Notes under the pieces: model-generated
Seen by the model: only the letters and a program-made list of their open reading frames with translations
Told to the model about the DNA's origin: nothing
Database searches by the model: none
Made by a program: the position numbers and the translations under genes
Part shown: positions 6,886 to 17,362 of the stretch, piece by piece
Layout of the letters: the number at the start of each line of letters is the position of its first letter
How positions within the stretch are numbered: the first letter of the stretch is position 1
Assembly (NCBI RefSeq): GCF_031886125.1
Contig: NZ_CP119391.1
Span: forward strand, 1,612,001-1,676,000
DNA length: 64,000 nucleotides
Origin: Halomonas piscis
GTDB lineage: Bacteria > Pseudomonadota > Gammaproteobacteria > Pseudomonadales > Halomonadaceae
Reading direction: 5' to 3'

Positions 6886-9060
6886 ATGACTGCCATTGAC
6901 GATCCCTCACCTGGTAAAAGCCCGCTGCACGCGCTGCTGGCCCCTGACAGCGTCGCCGTGATCGGCGCCTCCAACAACCCTGCCAAGCGCGGCTACAAGG
7001 CCATGCTGGGGCTGGTTCGGGGCGGCTACGCCGGGACGATCTACCCGATCAACCCCAAGGCCGACGCCGTGCTCGACGTACGCGCCTGGCCCAGTATCGA
7101 CGCCGTCCCCGAGGCGCCGGCGCTGGCGCTGATCTGCACCCCGGCGGCCACGGTGCCGGAGCTGGTCGAGTCATGCGGCCGGCGCGGCGTCAAGGGCGCG
7201 ATTATCCTCGCCAGCGGCTTTGGCGAAGCCGGCGCTGACGGCGCCCGCCTGGAAGAGGAGATGCTGAGGCGTGCCCGGGCCTGCGGCGTGCGGCTGATAG
7301 GCCCCAACACCTCGGGCGTGTTCAACCTGCATCATCGGCTCAACCTGCTGGCGCTTGACCGTCTTCAGCCCGGCGATATCGGCGTGGTTTCCCAGTCCGG
7401 CAACATGCTGCTGTCGCTGGCGCTGGAGGCTGAGCACCACGGTCAGGTGGGCTTTAGCACCTACGTCGGCCCGGGGAACCAGAGCGATCTGGGGTTTGCC
7501 GACTACCTGCGCTACCTGGGCGAGGACCCGGCGACCCGGGTAGCGACGCTCTACATCGAAGGCTTCAGCGACGGCCGGGCGTTTCTGGATACCGCGCGCC
7601 GGGTCAGCGCGACCAAGCCGGTGGTGGTGTACAAGTCCGGCGCCACGGCCCAGGGGCAGCGCTCGGCCAGCTCGCACACCGGGGCGCTGGCCGGCAGCTA
7701 TCCGATGACCGTGGACCTGCTGCGCCAGGCCGGCGTCAGCGTGGTGTCGTACTCCGACGATATCCTGCCCGTGGCGGAAGGGCTCGGGCGGCTGCAGCGG
7801 TCGCCGGGACGGCGCGTGGCGGTGATCGCCGACGGCGGCGGCCAGGCTACCATCGCCGCTGACCGGCTGGCCGAGGCCGGGCTGGAGCTGGCAACGCTTG
7901 CCGCCGACACCCGCAAGATGCTTGCCGCCGTGCTGTTTTCCCAGGCCTCCACGGTCAATCCGGTGGACGTGGCCGGCACCACCGACGATCACCCTTCGCT
8001 GCTGGCGACCTGCATGGAGATCGTGGCGGCGGACCCGGGCGTGGACGCCGTGCTGCTGGTGGGCATGTTTGGCGGCTACGCCCGGCGCTTTGACGAGTCG
8101 CTTGCCGACGACGAAATGCGCGGCGCCGAAGCCATGGTCGAGCTGGCCGGAAGCGGCGACAAGCCCGTGGTGGTGTACAGTCTCTATGCCCCGGCCAGGC
8201 CGCCGGCGCTTGGCCGACTGCGCCAGGCCGGCGTGCCGGTGTACGACGCCATCGAGAACGCGGTGAACGTGCTGGCCGCGCTGGGCGATCGGGGGGCGTA
8301 TCTGGATCGCCCCCTCGAAGCGCCGTCAGCGCCGGCCCGGCCCGGTCCCAGAGGGCAGGACCTGGTGGCGAACGCGCGCCATGAAGGGCGCCATCTGCTG
8401 GAGCCCGAGGCCAAGGCGCTGCTGGCCGAATACGGCATCGGCGTGCTGGAAGAGCGCCTGGTGCGCGACGCCGACGAGCTGGCCGAGGCGGCCCGGGCCT
8501 TCGCCGGCACGCCGGTGGCGATGAAGGTGGTGAGCCCGGATATCAGCCACAAATCCGACGCCGGCGGCGTGGCGCTGAACCTGGAAGGCGAGGCGGCGCT
8601 TACCGAGGCCTACGCCGATATTATGCGCTCGGCCGGGGAGTATGCCCCCCAGGCGCGAATCGACGGCGTTCTCGTCACCCCCATGGCGCCGCAGGGCGTG
8701 GAGGTGATCGTCGGCCTGATGCGCGACCCCACCTTCGGCCCGGTGGTGATGTTCGGCCTGGGCGGCGTGCTCGTCGAAGTGCTGGAAGACGTGGCGTTTC
8801 GCGCCGCGCCGCTGAGCCGCGGGGACGCCGCGGCCATGCTCGACCAGCTCAAGGCCCGCCGGGTGCTGGACGGCGTGCGCGGTGCGCCGGGAGTGGATAA
8901 AAACGCGCTGATCGAGCTGCTGCTCAGCGTCTCGCGGCTGATGGAGGCCTACCCGGCCATCGCCGAGCTCGACTTGAACCCGGTGATTGCCTATCCCGAC
9001 GGCTATGCCGTGGTGGATGCCCGTATTCTTTTGGCAAACGATGTGGAGTCTGCACCATGA
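6886..9060 (+). CDS. NDP-forming acyl-CoA synthetase (acetate-CoA ligase family)
   Basis: A 724-aa fusion of the alpha and beta parts of the ADP-forming acyl-CoA synthetase superfamily. In order: a CoA-binding Rossmann domain (about 15-150, SVAVIGASNNPAKRGYKAM), succinyl-CoA ligase-like domains with the phosphorylated His H264 in SSHTGALAG, and a C-terminal ATP-grasp domain (about 500-720, MKVVSPDISHKSDAGGV and FGLGGVLVEVLEDV). It makes an acyl-CoA from a carboxylate and ATP with release of ADP and phosphate. The stop overlaps the start of the next crotonase (ATGA). Sphingobium FerA (feruloyl-CoA synthetase) belongs to the same superfamily, but the substrate here is unknown. Confidence 0.9.
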   Translation: MTAIDDPSPGKSPLHALLAPDSVAVIGASNNPAKRGYKAMLGLVRGGYAGTIYPINPKADAVLDVRAWPSIDAVPEAPALALICTPAATVPELVESCGRRGVKGAIILASGFGEAGADGARLEEEMLRRARACGVRLIGPNTSGVFNLHHRLNLLALDRLQPGDIGVVSQSGNMLLSLALEAEHHGQVGFSTYVGPGNQSDLGFADYLRYLGEDPATRVATLYIEGFSDGRAFLDTARRVSATKPVVVYKSGATAQGQRSASSHTGALAGSYPMTVDLLRQAGVSVVSYSDDILPVAEGLGRLQRSPGRRVAVIADGGGQATIAADRLAEAGLELATLAADTRKMLAAVLFSQASTVNPVDVAGTTDDHPSLLATCMEIVAADPGVDAVLLVGMFGGYARRFDESLADDEMRGAEAMVELAGSGDKPVVVYSLYAPARPPALGRLRQAGVPVYDAIENAVNVLAALGDRGAYLDRPLEAPSAPARPGPRGQDLVANARHEGRHLLEPEAKALLAEYGIGVLEERLVRDADELAEAARAFAGTPVAMKVVSPDISHKSDAGGVALNLEGEAALTEAYADIMRSAGEYAPQARIDGVLVTPMAPQGVEVIVGLMRDPTFGPVVMFGLGGVLVEVLEDVAFRAAPLSRGDAAAMLDQLKARRVLDGVRGAPGVDKNALIELLLSVSRLMEAYPAIAELDLNPVIAYPDGYAVVDARILLANDVESAP

Positions 9061-9887
9061 CCAACGCTCATCCGGAAATGCAAAACAGCCCGTTACCCGA
9101 GCTGACCGATGCCGCGCTCGAGCTGGAAGGGCGTATCGCCACTTTGACGCTTGACCGCCACGACGTGCGCAACGCCCTGACCGGTACCGCGCTGATCGAC
9201 GATATCGTCGCCGTGGCCGAGTGGGTCAACCGCTGCGAAGACGTATCGGTGCTGGTAATAACCGGCGCCGGCTCGACGTTCTCTGCCGGTGGCAACGTCA
9301 AGGACATGGCCGAGCGGCGCGGGGACTTCGCCGGCGACGTGGCCGAGGTGGCCGAGCGCTATCGCCGGGGCATTCAGCGCATTCCGCTGGCGCTGGCCGA
9401 AGTGGAAGTGCCGATCATCGCCGCGGTCAACGGCGCGGCCATCGGCGCGGGTTTCGATCTGGCCAACATGGCCGACATGCGCATTGCCTCAAGCCGGGCC
9501 AAGTTCGGCGAGACGTTCTTGAATCTGGGCATTATCCCCGGCGACGGCGGCGCTTTTTTCCTGCAGCGGCTGATCGGCTATCAGCGCGCCTTTGAGCTGA
9601 CGCTATCGGGCCGGGTGATCGAAGCCGACGAGGCCAGGGAGTACGGCATCGTGCTCGACGTGGTCGAGCCCGAGGCGCTCATGGATACCGTCATGGCCCA
9701 GGCCCGGCGCATTGCTGCCCAGCCGCCCAAGGCCACGCGGCTGACCAAGCGGCTGATGAAGGAGGGCGGCCGCGCCGAGCTGAAACCGTTTCTGGAGAAG
9801 TGCGCGGTGTTTCAGGGCCTGTGCCACAACGAACCCGAGCACCTGGAGGCGGTCAACGCCATGCTGGAAAAGATGGCCCGGCGCTAG
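9057..9887 (+). CDS. Enoyl-CoA hydratase/isomerase family protein (second crotonase)
   Basis: A 276-aa crotonase-fold protein translationally coupled to the acyl-CoA synthetase by a 4-bp overlap. Landmarks are TFSAGGNVKDMAER, NGAAIGAGFDLANMADM and FGETFLNLGIIPGDGGA. The usual first catalytic Glu position (GGxxEL) is Asp here (GAGFDL), while the second Glu is kept in FGET. It therefore need not be a plain 2-enoyl-CoA hydratase; isomerase or lyase activity is possible. It is only distantly similar to the first crotonase of the operon, which suggests successive steps rather than a duplication. Confidence 0.87.
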   Translation: MTNAHPEMQNSPLPELTDAALELEGRIATLTLDRHDVRNALTGTALIDDIVAVAEWVNRCEDVSVLVITGAGSTFSAGGNVKDMAERRGDFAGDVAEVAERYRRGIQRIPLALAEVEVPIIAAVNGAAIGAGFDLANMADMRIASSRAKFGETFLNLGIIPGDGGAFFLQRLIGYQRAFELTLSGRVIEADEAREYGIVLDVVEPEALMDTVMAQARRIAAQPPKATRLTKRLMKEGGRAELKPFLEKCAVFQGLCHNEPEHLEAVNAMLEKMARR

Positions 9888-9978
9888 GCCGGTTTATACC
9901 CGTGCGGCTTAGGGGTATCATCGGCGGCGATATCCCGCCGGCGCCAACGCCGGCATTGACCCACTCAAGGAGCGCACG

Positions 9979-10779
9979 ATGGAAGGGGTAAAGCACATGA
10001 TTGCCGTTGCCTCGGGCAAGGGCGGTGTAGGCAAGTCCACGGTCACGGCCAACCTGGCGCTGGCGCTTTCCGCCGAAGGCTACCGCGTCGGCGTGCTCGA
10101 CGCCGACATTTACGGCCCCAGCCAGGCGCAGATGCTCGGCGTCAAGGAAGGCGAGCGGCCGCAGACCGAAGGCGACCAGGCGTTTTATCCGCTGAAGGCT
10201 CACGGCCTTCAGGCCATGTCGATCGCCTTTCTGATCGACCACAAGGAGCCCATGGTCTGGCGCGGGCCGATGGTGGTGGGTGCCTTCCAGCAGCTGCTCA
10301 ACCAGACGCTCTGGGACAACCTTGATTTTCTGCTCATCGACATGCCGCCGGGCACCGGTGACATTCAGCTGACGCTGTCCCAGAAGGTGCCGGTCTCCGG
10401 CGCGGTGATTGTCACCACGCCCCAGGACATCGCGCTTTTGGACGCGCGCAAGGGCATCGAGATGTTCCGCAAGGTCAACGTGCCGGTGCTCGGCGTTGTC
10501 GAGAACATGAGCCTTTATCACTGCGAGAACTGCGGCCACGAGGCGCCGATATTCGGCGAGGGGGGCGGCGAGCGCATCGCCGAAGAGTACGACACCCAGA
10601 TGCTGGGGCGCCTGCCGCTGAGCCTGTCGATCCGCGAGTTTGCCGACTCCGGCCGGCCGTCGGTCATTGCCGAGCCGGACAGCAGCGTCAGCCAGACGTT
10701 TGCCCGCATTGCCCGTCAGGTCGCCGACTCCATGGATCAGGCGCCGGGCGAAGGTCCGAGCATTTCGTTCAGCGAGTAA
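9979..10779 (+). CDS. apbC: Iron-sulfur cluster carrier ATPase ApbC/Mrp
   Basis: A 266-aa Mrp/NBP35-type P-loop ATPase that carries and transfers [4Fe-4S] clusters. The deviant Walker A motif SGKGGVGKS is at 12-20, LLIDMPPGTGD near 116-126 is the Walker B region, and the cluster-binding CxxC pair is C182/C185 (HCENCGHE). The N-terminal MIP18/DUF59 domain present in many Mrp proteins is missing, so this is the short form. AAGGAG at 9967-9972 supports ATG 9979. It lies 51 nt before dcd on the same strand. Confidence 0.93.
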   Translation: MEGVKHMIAVASGKGGVGKSTVTANLALALSAEGYRVGVLDADIYGPSQAQMLGVKEGERPQTEGDQAFYPLKAHGLQAMSIAFLIDHKEPMVWRGPMVVGAFQQLLNQTLWDNLDFLLIDMPPGTGDIQLTLSQKVPVSGAVIVTTPQDIALLDARKGIEMFRKVNVPVLGVVENMSLYHCENCGHEAPIFGEGGGERIAEEYDTQMLGRLPLSLSIREFADSGRPSVIAEPDSSVSQTFARIARQVADSMDQAPGEGPSISFSE

Positions 10780-10830
10780 GCCCGCCCACACGTTCCGGGC
10801 GGGAGAGTCCGGGCCTGTTGAGACCCTTTT

Positions 10831-11397
10831 ATGAGCATAAAATCAGATAGATGGATCCGCCGAATGGCCCAGCGCGAGGGAATGATCGAGCCGTTCGAGG
10901 CCGATCAGGTGCGCTACGCAGGCGACCGGCGAGTGATTTCCTACGGCACCTCGAGCTACGGCTACGACGTGCGCTGCGCCGACGAGTTCAAGGTGTTTAC
11001 CAACATCCATTCCGCGGTGGTGGATCCCAAGGGCTTTGACGAAAAGAGCTTCGTCGACGTCAAGGGCGACGTCTGCGTGATTCCGCCCAACTCCTTTGCC
11101 CTGGCAAGCACGGTAGAGTATTTTCGCATTCCGCGCAGCGTGCTGACCATTTGCCTGGGCAAATCGACCTACGCGCGCTGCGGAATCATCGTCAACGTCA
11201 CCCCGCTGGAGCCGGAGTGGGAAGGGCACGTGACGCTCGAGTTTTCCAACACCACCAACCTGCCGGCCAAGATCTATGCCAACGAGGGCGTGGCGCAGAT
11301 GCTGTTTCTGGAGTCCGACGAAATCTGCGAAACGTCCTACAAGGACCGCGACGGCAAGTACATGGGCCAGCGCGGCGTGACCCTGCCGCGCACCTGA
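10831..11397 (+). CDS. dcd: dCTP deaminase
   Basis: A 188-aa trimeric dUTPase-fold enzyme that deaminates dCTP to dUTP, the main source of dUMP for thymidylate synthesis in gammaproteobacteria. Typical motifs include [12 protein letters not shown] near 36-47, [12 protein letters not shown] near 109-120 and [14 protein letters not shown] near 125-138, the last containing the catalytic Glu. Length matches the family (about 188-193 aa). No strong Shine-Dalgarno is visible before ATG 10831. It is convergent with purN, with a large hairpin in the gap. Confidence 0.96.
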   Translation: MSIKSDRWIRRMAQREGMIEPFEADQVRYAGDRRVISYGTSSYGYDVRCADEFKVFTNIHSAVVDPKGFDEKSFVDVKGDVCVIPPNSFALASTVEYFRIPRSVLTICLGKSTYARCGIIVNVTPLEPEWEGHVTLEFSNTTNLPAKIYANEGVAQMLFLESDEICETSYKDRDGKYMGQRGVTLPRT

Positions 11398-11466
11398 GGC
11401 GGGAGCGCAGCGTGGTGCGGGAGCGGTGCGAGGCCATTCCTTCACGGCCTCAAGCCCGCTCCCGCC
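11398..11466. terminator. Nested hairpin between convergent dcd and purN
   Basis: GGCGGGAGCG (11398-11407) pairs with CGCTCCCGCC (11457-11466), enclosing a second stem GAGGCC/GGCCTC (11430-11435 and 11446-11451). There is no long T tract, so termination is likely but not certain. It overlaps the end of dcd by only the stop-codon region. Confidence 0.45.
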
Positions 11467-11489
11467 CGCCCGGCCGTGCGTCGCGCAGA

Positions 11490-12251
11490 TCAAGGTCGGG
11501 TTGATTGCGCCGAGTCGTCGGTTTCGTCCAGCTCCTCGGCGGCGTCTTCGTGGCTCATGCGCATGCCGCGTTCGGGCAGGGCCACGCCGTCCATGGTGGC
11601 ATGGGTGCCGTCAAAACGCAGCCGGCCTTCCACAAACCAGCTGACGGCAATGGGCAGGATCAGGTGCTCCCGGGCGTGAACCTTGTCCTTGAGCGTGGCC
11701 GGGGAGTCCTCCGGCGAGACGTTCAGCGCGGCCTGGAGGGCTACCGGTCCGCCGTCGAGCTCTTCGGTGACGAAGTGCACGCTGCAGCCGTGCTCGGCGA
11801 CGCCGTCGGCCACCGCTCGGGCGTGGGTATCAAGCCCCTGGTAGGCCGGCAGCAGCGAAGGATGGATATTGAGCATCCGACCGATGAAGCGCTGAACAAA
11901 GCGCGGCGTGAGGATGCGCATGAAGCCGGCGAGCACGACAAGGTCGGGCTCGTGGCGCTCGATGACCTTGATCAGCGCGCCGTCGTAGGCCTCGCGGCTG
12001 TCGTATTCCCGGTGGGGCAGCGCCACGGCGTCGATGCCCGCCTCCCGGGCGCGCTTGAGCCCGTAGGCGTCGGCCACGTTGGAGACCACGGCGGCAATCT
12101 CGCCGCCGCCCAGGCGGTCATGGGACTGCGCGTCGATCAGCGCCTGCAGGTTGCCGCCGTTACCCGAAATCAGCACCACAATGCGCGGCGGCGTCACCGC
12201 CTCGGCGGTAAAGTCGTTCAGCGTACCGCTTCCGTCCTCAAACTCGCTCAT
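11490..12251 (-). CDS. purN: Phosphoribosylglycinamide formyltransferase
   Basis: A 253-aa 10-formyl-THF-dependent GAR transformylase, the third step of de novo IMP synthesis. Motifs: [16 protein letters not shown] near 23-38 and [21 protein letters not shown], which carries the catalytic Asn/His pair, with the catalytic Asp further on in EELDGGPV. It is about 40 residues longer than E. coli PurN (212 aa). The extra length is an N-terminal extension of about 20 residues and an acidic C-terminal tail ([14 protein letters not shown]). Its start overlaps the purM stop (ATGA), so the pair is coupled. Confidence 0.95.
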   Translation of the reverse strand: MSEFEDGSGTLNDFTAEAVTPPRIVVLISGNGGNLQALIDAQSHDRLGGGEIAAVVSNVADAYGLKRAREAGIDAVALPHREYDSREAYDGALIKVIERHEPDLVVLAGFMRILTPRFVQRFIGRMLNIHPSLLPAYQGLDTHARAVADGVAEHGCSVHFVTEELDGGPVALQAALNVSPEDSPATLKDKVHAREHLILPIAVSWFVEGRLRFDGTHATMDGVALPERGMRMSHEDAAEELDETDDSAQSTRP

Positions 12252-13339
12252 GCCGATGTGTCCCCTTCGCTCAGGCGGTCCAGAATGACGCCGTCTGCGC
12301 CCTCTTCGCGGGCGGTAACCGAGCCGATGCGATAGACCGTTTCGCCGTGCGCCTCGAGATGGGCGCGGGCCTGCTCGGCGTGTTCGTTTGGCACCACCAG
12401 CGCCATGCCGATGCCGCAGTTGAGCACTCGGTGCATTTCGTCGTCGTCGACGTTGCCCTGGCGCTGGAGCCAGTCAAACACCGCCGGGCGCTGCCAGCTT
12501 TGGGTATCCAGCCGCGCGGCGAGATGATCGGGCAGCACCCGGGGCAGGTTTTCCAAAAGCCCGCCACCGGTAATGTGCGACAGCGCGTGGACGTCGACGT
12601 CGCTTGCATGAATCAGCGACAGCAGCGGCTTGACGTAGATGCGCGTGGGCGCCATCAGCGCCTCGCCGAGCGTGGCGTCGCCAAGGGGCATGTCCAGATC
12701 GGCACCGCTGACCTCGAGGATCTTGCGGATCAGCGAATAGCCGTTGGCGTGCGGGCCCGAGGAGGCCAGCCCCAGAATCGCATCGCCTGCGGCAACCCGG
12801 CTGCCGTCGAGGAGGGCGGATTTCTCCGCCACACCCACGCAGAACCCGGCCAGGTCGTAGTCGCTGCCGGCGTACATGCCGGGCATTTCTGCGGTTTCAC
12901 CGCCGACCAGCGCGCAGCCTGCCTGGCGGCAGCCCTCGCCGATGCCCTTGACCACGTCGGCGGCGATATCCACGTCGAGCTTTCCCGTGGCATAGTAATC
13001 GAGGAACTGCAGCGGCTCGGCGCCGATCACCACCAGGTCGTTGACGCACATCGCCACCAGGTCAATGCCGATGGTGTCGTGTTTGCCAAGGGCCAGGGCA
13101 AGTTTTAGCTTGGTGCCCACGCCGTCGGTGCCGGACACCAGCACCGGCTCGCGGTAGCCGGCGGGAAGCTCGCACAGCGCGCCAAAGCCGCCGAGCCCGC
13201 CCATGACTTCCGGGCGCGTGGTACTTTGGGCAACGCCCTTGATGCGCTCGACCAGCGCGTTGCCGGCGTCGATATCCACGCCGGCGTCCTTGTAGCTCAG
13301 CGAAGCGTTGGCCGGTGGGGTAGAGGAAGTCTCGGTCAT
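12248..13339 (-). CDS. purM: Phosphoribosylformylglycinamidine cyclo-ligase
   Basis: A 363-aa AIR synthetase that catalyses the fifth step of purine synthesis. The start is set at ATG 13339 ([27 protein letters not shown]); the frame stays open further upstream, but that stretch has no family similarity. Typical motifs are [11 protein letters not shown] near 75-85, the [10 protein letters not shown] metal/ATP segment, [14 protein letters not shown] and [14 protein letters not shown]. It forms the usual purMN operon. Directly upstream, in divergent orientation, is the PerM-like transporter, the standard gammaproteobacterial arrangement with hda. Confidence 0.96.
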   Translation of the reverse strand: MTETSSTPPANASLSYKDAGVDIDAGNALVERIKGVAQSTTRPEVMGGLGGFGALCELPAGYREPVLVSGTDGVGTKLKLALALGKHDTIGIDLVAMCVNDLVVIGAEPLQFLDYYATGKLDVDIAADVVKGIGEGCRQAGCALVGGETAEMPGMYAGSDYDLAGFCVGVAEKSALLDGSRVAAGDAILGLASSGPHANGYSLIRKILEVSGADLDMPLGDATLGEALMAPTRIYVKPLLSLIHASDVDVHALSHITGGGLLENLPRVLPDHLAARLDTQSWQRPAVFDWLQRQGNVDDDEMHRVLNCGIGMALVVPNEHAEQARAHLEAHGETVYRIGSVTAREEGADGVILDRLSEGDTSA

Positions 13340-13478
13340 GGCAAGTCCTGTAAGGCAATTCCTGTGAGGCGGAGTAGTCAGTATCGCCGGCCCGGGTGGG
13401 GCGCGGCGAAAGTGTAACACCCGCCAGGGCGTATGGCATTGCGCATAACACAACACGTGCAGTCAGGAGAGTTCGCAA

Positions 13479-14597
13479 GTGCGATATTCATGGTGGTGGT
13501 TGTTAGTCGCCGTTGTGGCGGTGCTGCTGGTGTATTTGCTCAACGCCGTATTGATGCCGTTTATTGCCGGCTTGATTCTGGCCTACGTGGTCAACCCCCT
13601 GACCCACCGCTTCGAGCGGCTGGGCATGAACCGCACCCTTTCGGTGAGCAGCGTCTTTCTGGTCATGCTGGTGGTGCTGACGCTGAGCCTTTTCATTCTG
13701 ATTCCCGCGGCGGTGCAGCAGGTCAAGCAGCTGGGCAACGCCGTGCCGGCCATGGTCGGCTGGCTCGAGGATGCCCTGGCGCCCCGGCTGAAAGAATGGA
13801 TCGGCTACGATCTGCGCGCCGATCTTGCCGGTATCAAGCAGGTATTTGCCGAGAACTGGCGGGATGCCGGCGGTTATCTGGCCAGTGCGCTGGGTCAGCT
13901 GGGACGTTCGGGCATGGCGCTGGTATCATGGGTGACCTACACCGCGCTGGTACCGGTAGTGACGTTCTATCTGCTGCTGGACTGGCAGCGGCTGATCGAC
14001 AACGCCAGCGGGCTGATCCCCCGGCCCTGGGTTGACGAAGTCACGCGCCTGGGTCGGCGCTGTAACGCCGTTCTCGCGGCGTTTTTGCGCGGCCAGCTGC
14101 TGGTCATGCTGTGCCTGGGCGCGATCTACGCGCTGGGGCTCAGTCTTTTGGGCCTGAACGTGGGGCTGGTGATCGGCTTTATTGCCGGGCTTGCCAGCAT
14201 CGTGCCGTTTCTGGGCTTTATCGTGGGCATCAGCATTGCCCTGATCGTGGCGGTGTTTCAGATTGGCACCCTGTGGGCCATTGCCGGCGTGGTGGTCGTA
14301 TTCACTATCGGTCAGATCGTCGAAAGCGTGGTGCTGCAGCCCAAGCTTCTGGGCGACAAGATCGGCCTGCACCCGGTGGCGGTCATTTTTGCCGTGCTCG
14401 CCGGGGGCAAGCTGTTCGGCTTTCTCGGCGTGCTGCTGGCGCTGCCCGCGGCGGCGGTGGTCATGGTGCTCTTGCGCGAGGGAATGGAACGTTATAAAAA
14501 CAGTCCCTTATACGACGTTCGCCTTCAGCCGGCCGGCGACGACCGCGTGCCCGGCACGTCGCCGCAGACGAAAAGGGGCGAAGGGGAGGACTCATGA
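13479..14597 (+). CDS. AI-2E/PerM-family membrane transporter
   Basis: A 372-aa polytopic membrane protein of the AI-2E transporter (PerM) family, with about seven to eight hydrophobic segments and a family-typical block around residues 210-270 (GLASIVPFLGFIVGISIALI). The start is GTG 13479, supported by CAGGAGAG at 13463-13470; this gives MRYSWWWLL. Some members export or import signals or ions, but the role of PerM itself is unsettled. The stop overlaps the hda start by 4 bp, so the two are cotranscribed, as in many Pseudomonas and Halomonas-like genomes. Confidence 0.88.
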   Translation: MRYSWWWLLVAVVAVLLVYLLNAVLMPFIAGLILAYVVNPLTHRFERLGMNRTLSVSSVFLVMLVVLTLSLFILIPAAVQQVKQLGNAVPAMVGWLEDALAPRLKEWIGYDLRADLAGIKQVFAENWRDAGGYLASALGQLGRSGMALVSWVTYTALVPVVTFYLLLDWQRLIDNASGLIPRPWVDEVTRLGRRCNAVLAAFLRGQLLVMLCLGAIYALGLSLLGLNVGLVIGFIAGLASIVPFLGFIVGISIALIVAVFQIGTLWAIAGVVVVFTIGQIVESVVLQPKLLGDKIGLHPVAVIFAVLAGGKLFGFLGVLLALPAAAVVMVLLREGMERYKNSPLYDVRLQPAGDDRVPGTSPQTKRGEGEDS

Positions 14598-15298
14598 ACC
14601 GACCGCCGGCACAGCTGCCGCTGGGAGTGGGGCTGCGCGACGATGCCACCTTTGGCAACTACTATCCGGGGCCGCGCAACGCCACTCTGGTCGAGCAGCT
14701 GATCCGCCAGCCCGCGCCCGACGGCGAGCCCTATCTCTACCTGTGGGGCGCGCCGGGCACCGGGCGCAGCCATCTGCTGCAGGCGGCGTGCCATCAGGCC
14801 TCGGATCAGGGAGGGCGGGCGCTGTACCTGCCGCTTGAGGATCTGGGCCACTTCCCGCCGCTGATGCTGGAAGATATCGAGCGGCTGGATCTGGTCGCCA
14901 TCGACGACCTGGAGTGTGTGATCGGGCGCAAGCGCTGGGAGGAAGGGCTGTTTCACGCCTTCAACCGCCTGCGCGACGCCGGCAAGCGGCTGGTGATTGC
15001 CGCCGGCGCCGCGCCGCGCCAGCTGCCGGTGCTGCTGCCGGATCTGGCATCAAGGCTGACCTGGGGCATGACCTACCACGTCCAGCCGCTGGACGACGAG
15101 GGACGGCTGGCGGCGCTCAAGCTGCGCGCCGAGGTCCGCGGCATGGCGCTGTCCGACGACGTCGCGCGCTACATTCTGCACCGCGGGCCGCGAGCGCTCA
15201 GCGAGCTTTGCCGGGCGCTGGAAACCCTGGATCGGGCGTCGCTGTCGGCCAAGCGCAAACTCACCATTCCGTTCGTCAAACAGGCCCTTGGCTGGTAG
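14594..15298 (+). CDS. hda: DnaA regulatory inactivator Hda
   Basis: A 234-aa DnaA-related AAA+ protein that, with the DNA-loaded beta clamp, stimulates hydrolysis of DnaA-bound ATP and prevents re-initiation of replication. An N-terminal clamp-binding segment (QLPLGVGLRDDATFGNYYPG, residues 6-25) precedes the AAA+ core with the Walker A-like GAPGTGRSHLL near 51-61 and LVAIDDLE near 98-105. The K of Walker A is R, as in other Hda proteins. It is translationally coupled to the PerM-like gene. Confidence 0.93.
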   Translation: MNRPPAQLPLGVGLRDDATFGNYYPGPRNATLVEQLIRQPAPDGEPYLYLWGAPGTGRSHLLQAACHQASDQGGRALYLPLEDLGHFPPLMLEDIERLDLVAIDDLECVIGRKRWEEGLFHAFNRLRDAGKRLVIAAGAAPRQLPVLLPDLASRLTWGMTYHVQPLDDEGRLAALKLRAEVRGMALSDDVARYILHRGPRALSELCRALETLDRASLSAKRKLTIPFVKQALGW

Positions 15299-15361
15299 CG
15301 TCGGCGCATCAGAGCGCTGCCCGCCAGGGGGTATCGAGAACCATTCCTGAGGAGAGTCGAC

Positions 15362-16753
<1,392 letters not shown>

Positions 16754-17042
16754 GCCTGCCTGCAGGAGCCGGGAACAGGTTGAAGAGAGGGTTCTACGCC
16801 ATGGCCGAAAAAAAGCTCCATGCGTTTCCGGCATTTCCGCCATCCTTGGCGGTCAGATGGCGTAGATAGCTTCCAGAGACGGATTTATAGCGCCCTCTCG
16901 GAGGCCTTTTCCCGGCTCAGCTTGGGCGATAGGGCCCGGTGTACCCGCCTACTAGCGCCCTGGGCCTGTAGAAAAAATGCTTGCATTTCATCGGTGAAGT
17001 CGTAGAATACGCATCCGTTGCCAGACGTGTACGGCATACGGC
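16754..17042. other. Intergenic region fumC to tRNA-Val
   Basis: This stretch of 289 nt has no gene with family support; a 22-codon frame at 16801 looks accidental. Its right part holds a clear promoter (16981-17008) for the tRNA genes. Confidence 0.6.
16981..17008 (+). promoter_or_regulatory. tRNA-Val operon promoter
   Basis: TTGCAT (16981-16986) and TAGAAT (17003-17008) with a 16-bp spacer lie 34 nt before the mature 5' end of the first tRNA. Both hexamers fit sigma-70. Confidence 0.75.
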
Positions 17043-17119
17043 AGGACCATAGCTCAGTTGGTTAGAGCGCCACGTTGACATCGTGGAGGTCGGCGGTTCA
17101 AATCCGCCTGGTCCTACCA
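17043..17119 (+). tRNA. tRNA-Val (GAC), copy 1
   Basis: A 77-nt cloverleaf: acceptor AGGACCA pairs with TGGTCCT, and ACCA is encoded at the 3' end (17116-17119). The anticodon stem CCACG/CGTGG encloses loop TTGACAT, giving anticodon GAC (reads GUC/GUU valine). The T arm is GGCGG-TTCAAAT-CCGCC. It is the first of two identical copies that share one promoter and terminator. Confidence 0.96.
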
Positions 17120-17171
17120 AACACCCATCAGCCAGGCACGGCAGCCGGCGAAAACGCCAGCCCCCGTTTGC

Positions 17172-17248
17172 AGGACCATAGCTCAGTTGGTTAGAGCGCC
17201 ACGTTGACATCGTGGAGGTCGGCGGTTCAAATCCGCCTGGTCCTACCA
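17172..17248 (+). tRNA. tRNA-Val (GAC), copy 2
   Basis: Identical in all 77 nt to the copy at 17043-17119, with a 52-nt spacer. Anticodon GAC; CCA encoded. The identity extends only to one or two bases of flanking sequence on the 5' side, so a tandem tRNA duplication kept homogeneous is more likely than a recent block duplication. Confidence 0.96.
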
Positions 17249-17263
17249 GTTTTGTACGCTAAA

Positions 17264-17299
17264 GCGCCCCGTCAGCTCGCAGGCCGACGGGGCGTTTTT
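17264..17299 (+). terminator. Intrinsic terminator of the tRNA-Val operon
   Basis: CGCCCCGTC (17265-17273) pairs with GACGGGGCG (17286-17294), a 9-bp stem with a 12-nt loop, followed by TTTTT (17295-17299). Confidence 0.88.
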
Positions 17300-17362
17300 G
17301 TGTGCGTGGCGTTCAGGAAAACGGGCTGGGCAACAGGCAGGCCCGGCCCGGAAAGGGGAGGC

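Noticed and set aside
17043..17248. Tandem tRNA-Val copies as integrase attachment sites
   Set aside because: No integrase, no phage gene and no composition change lies between or beside them; they are simple tandem tRNA genes with one promoter and one terminator.
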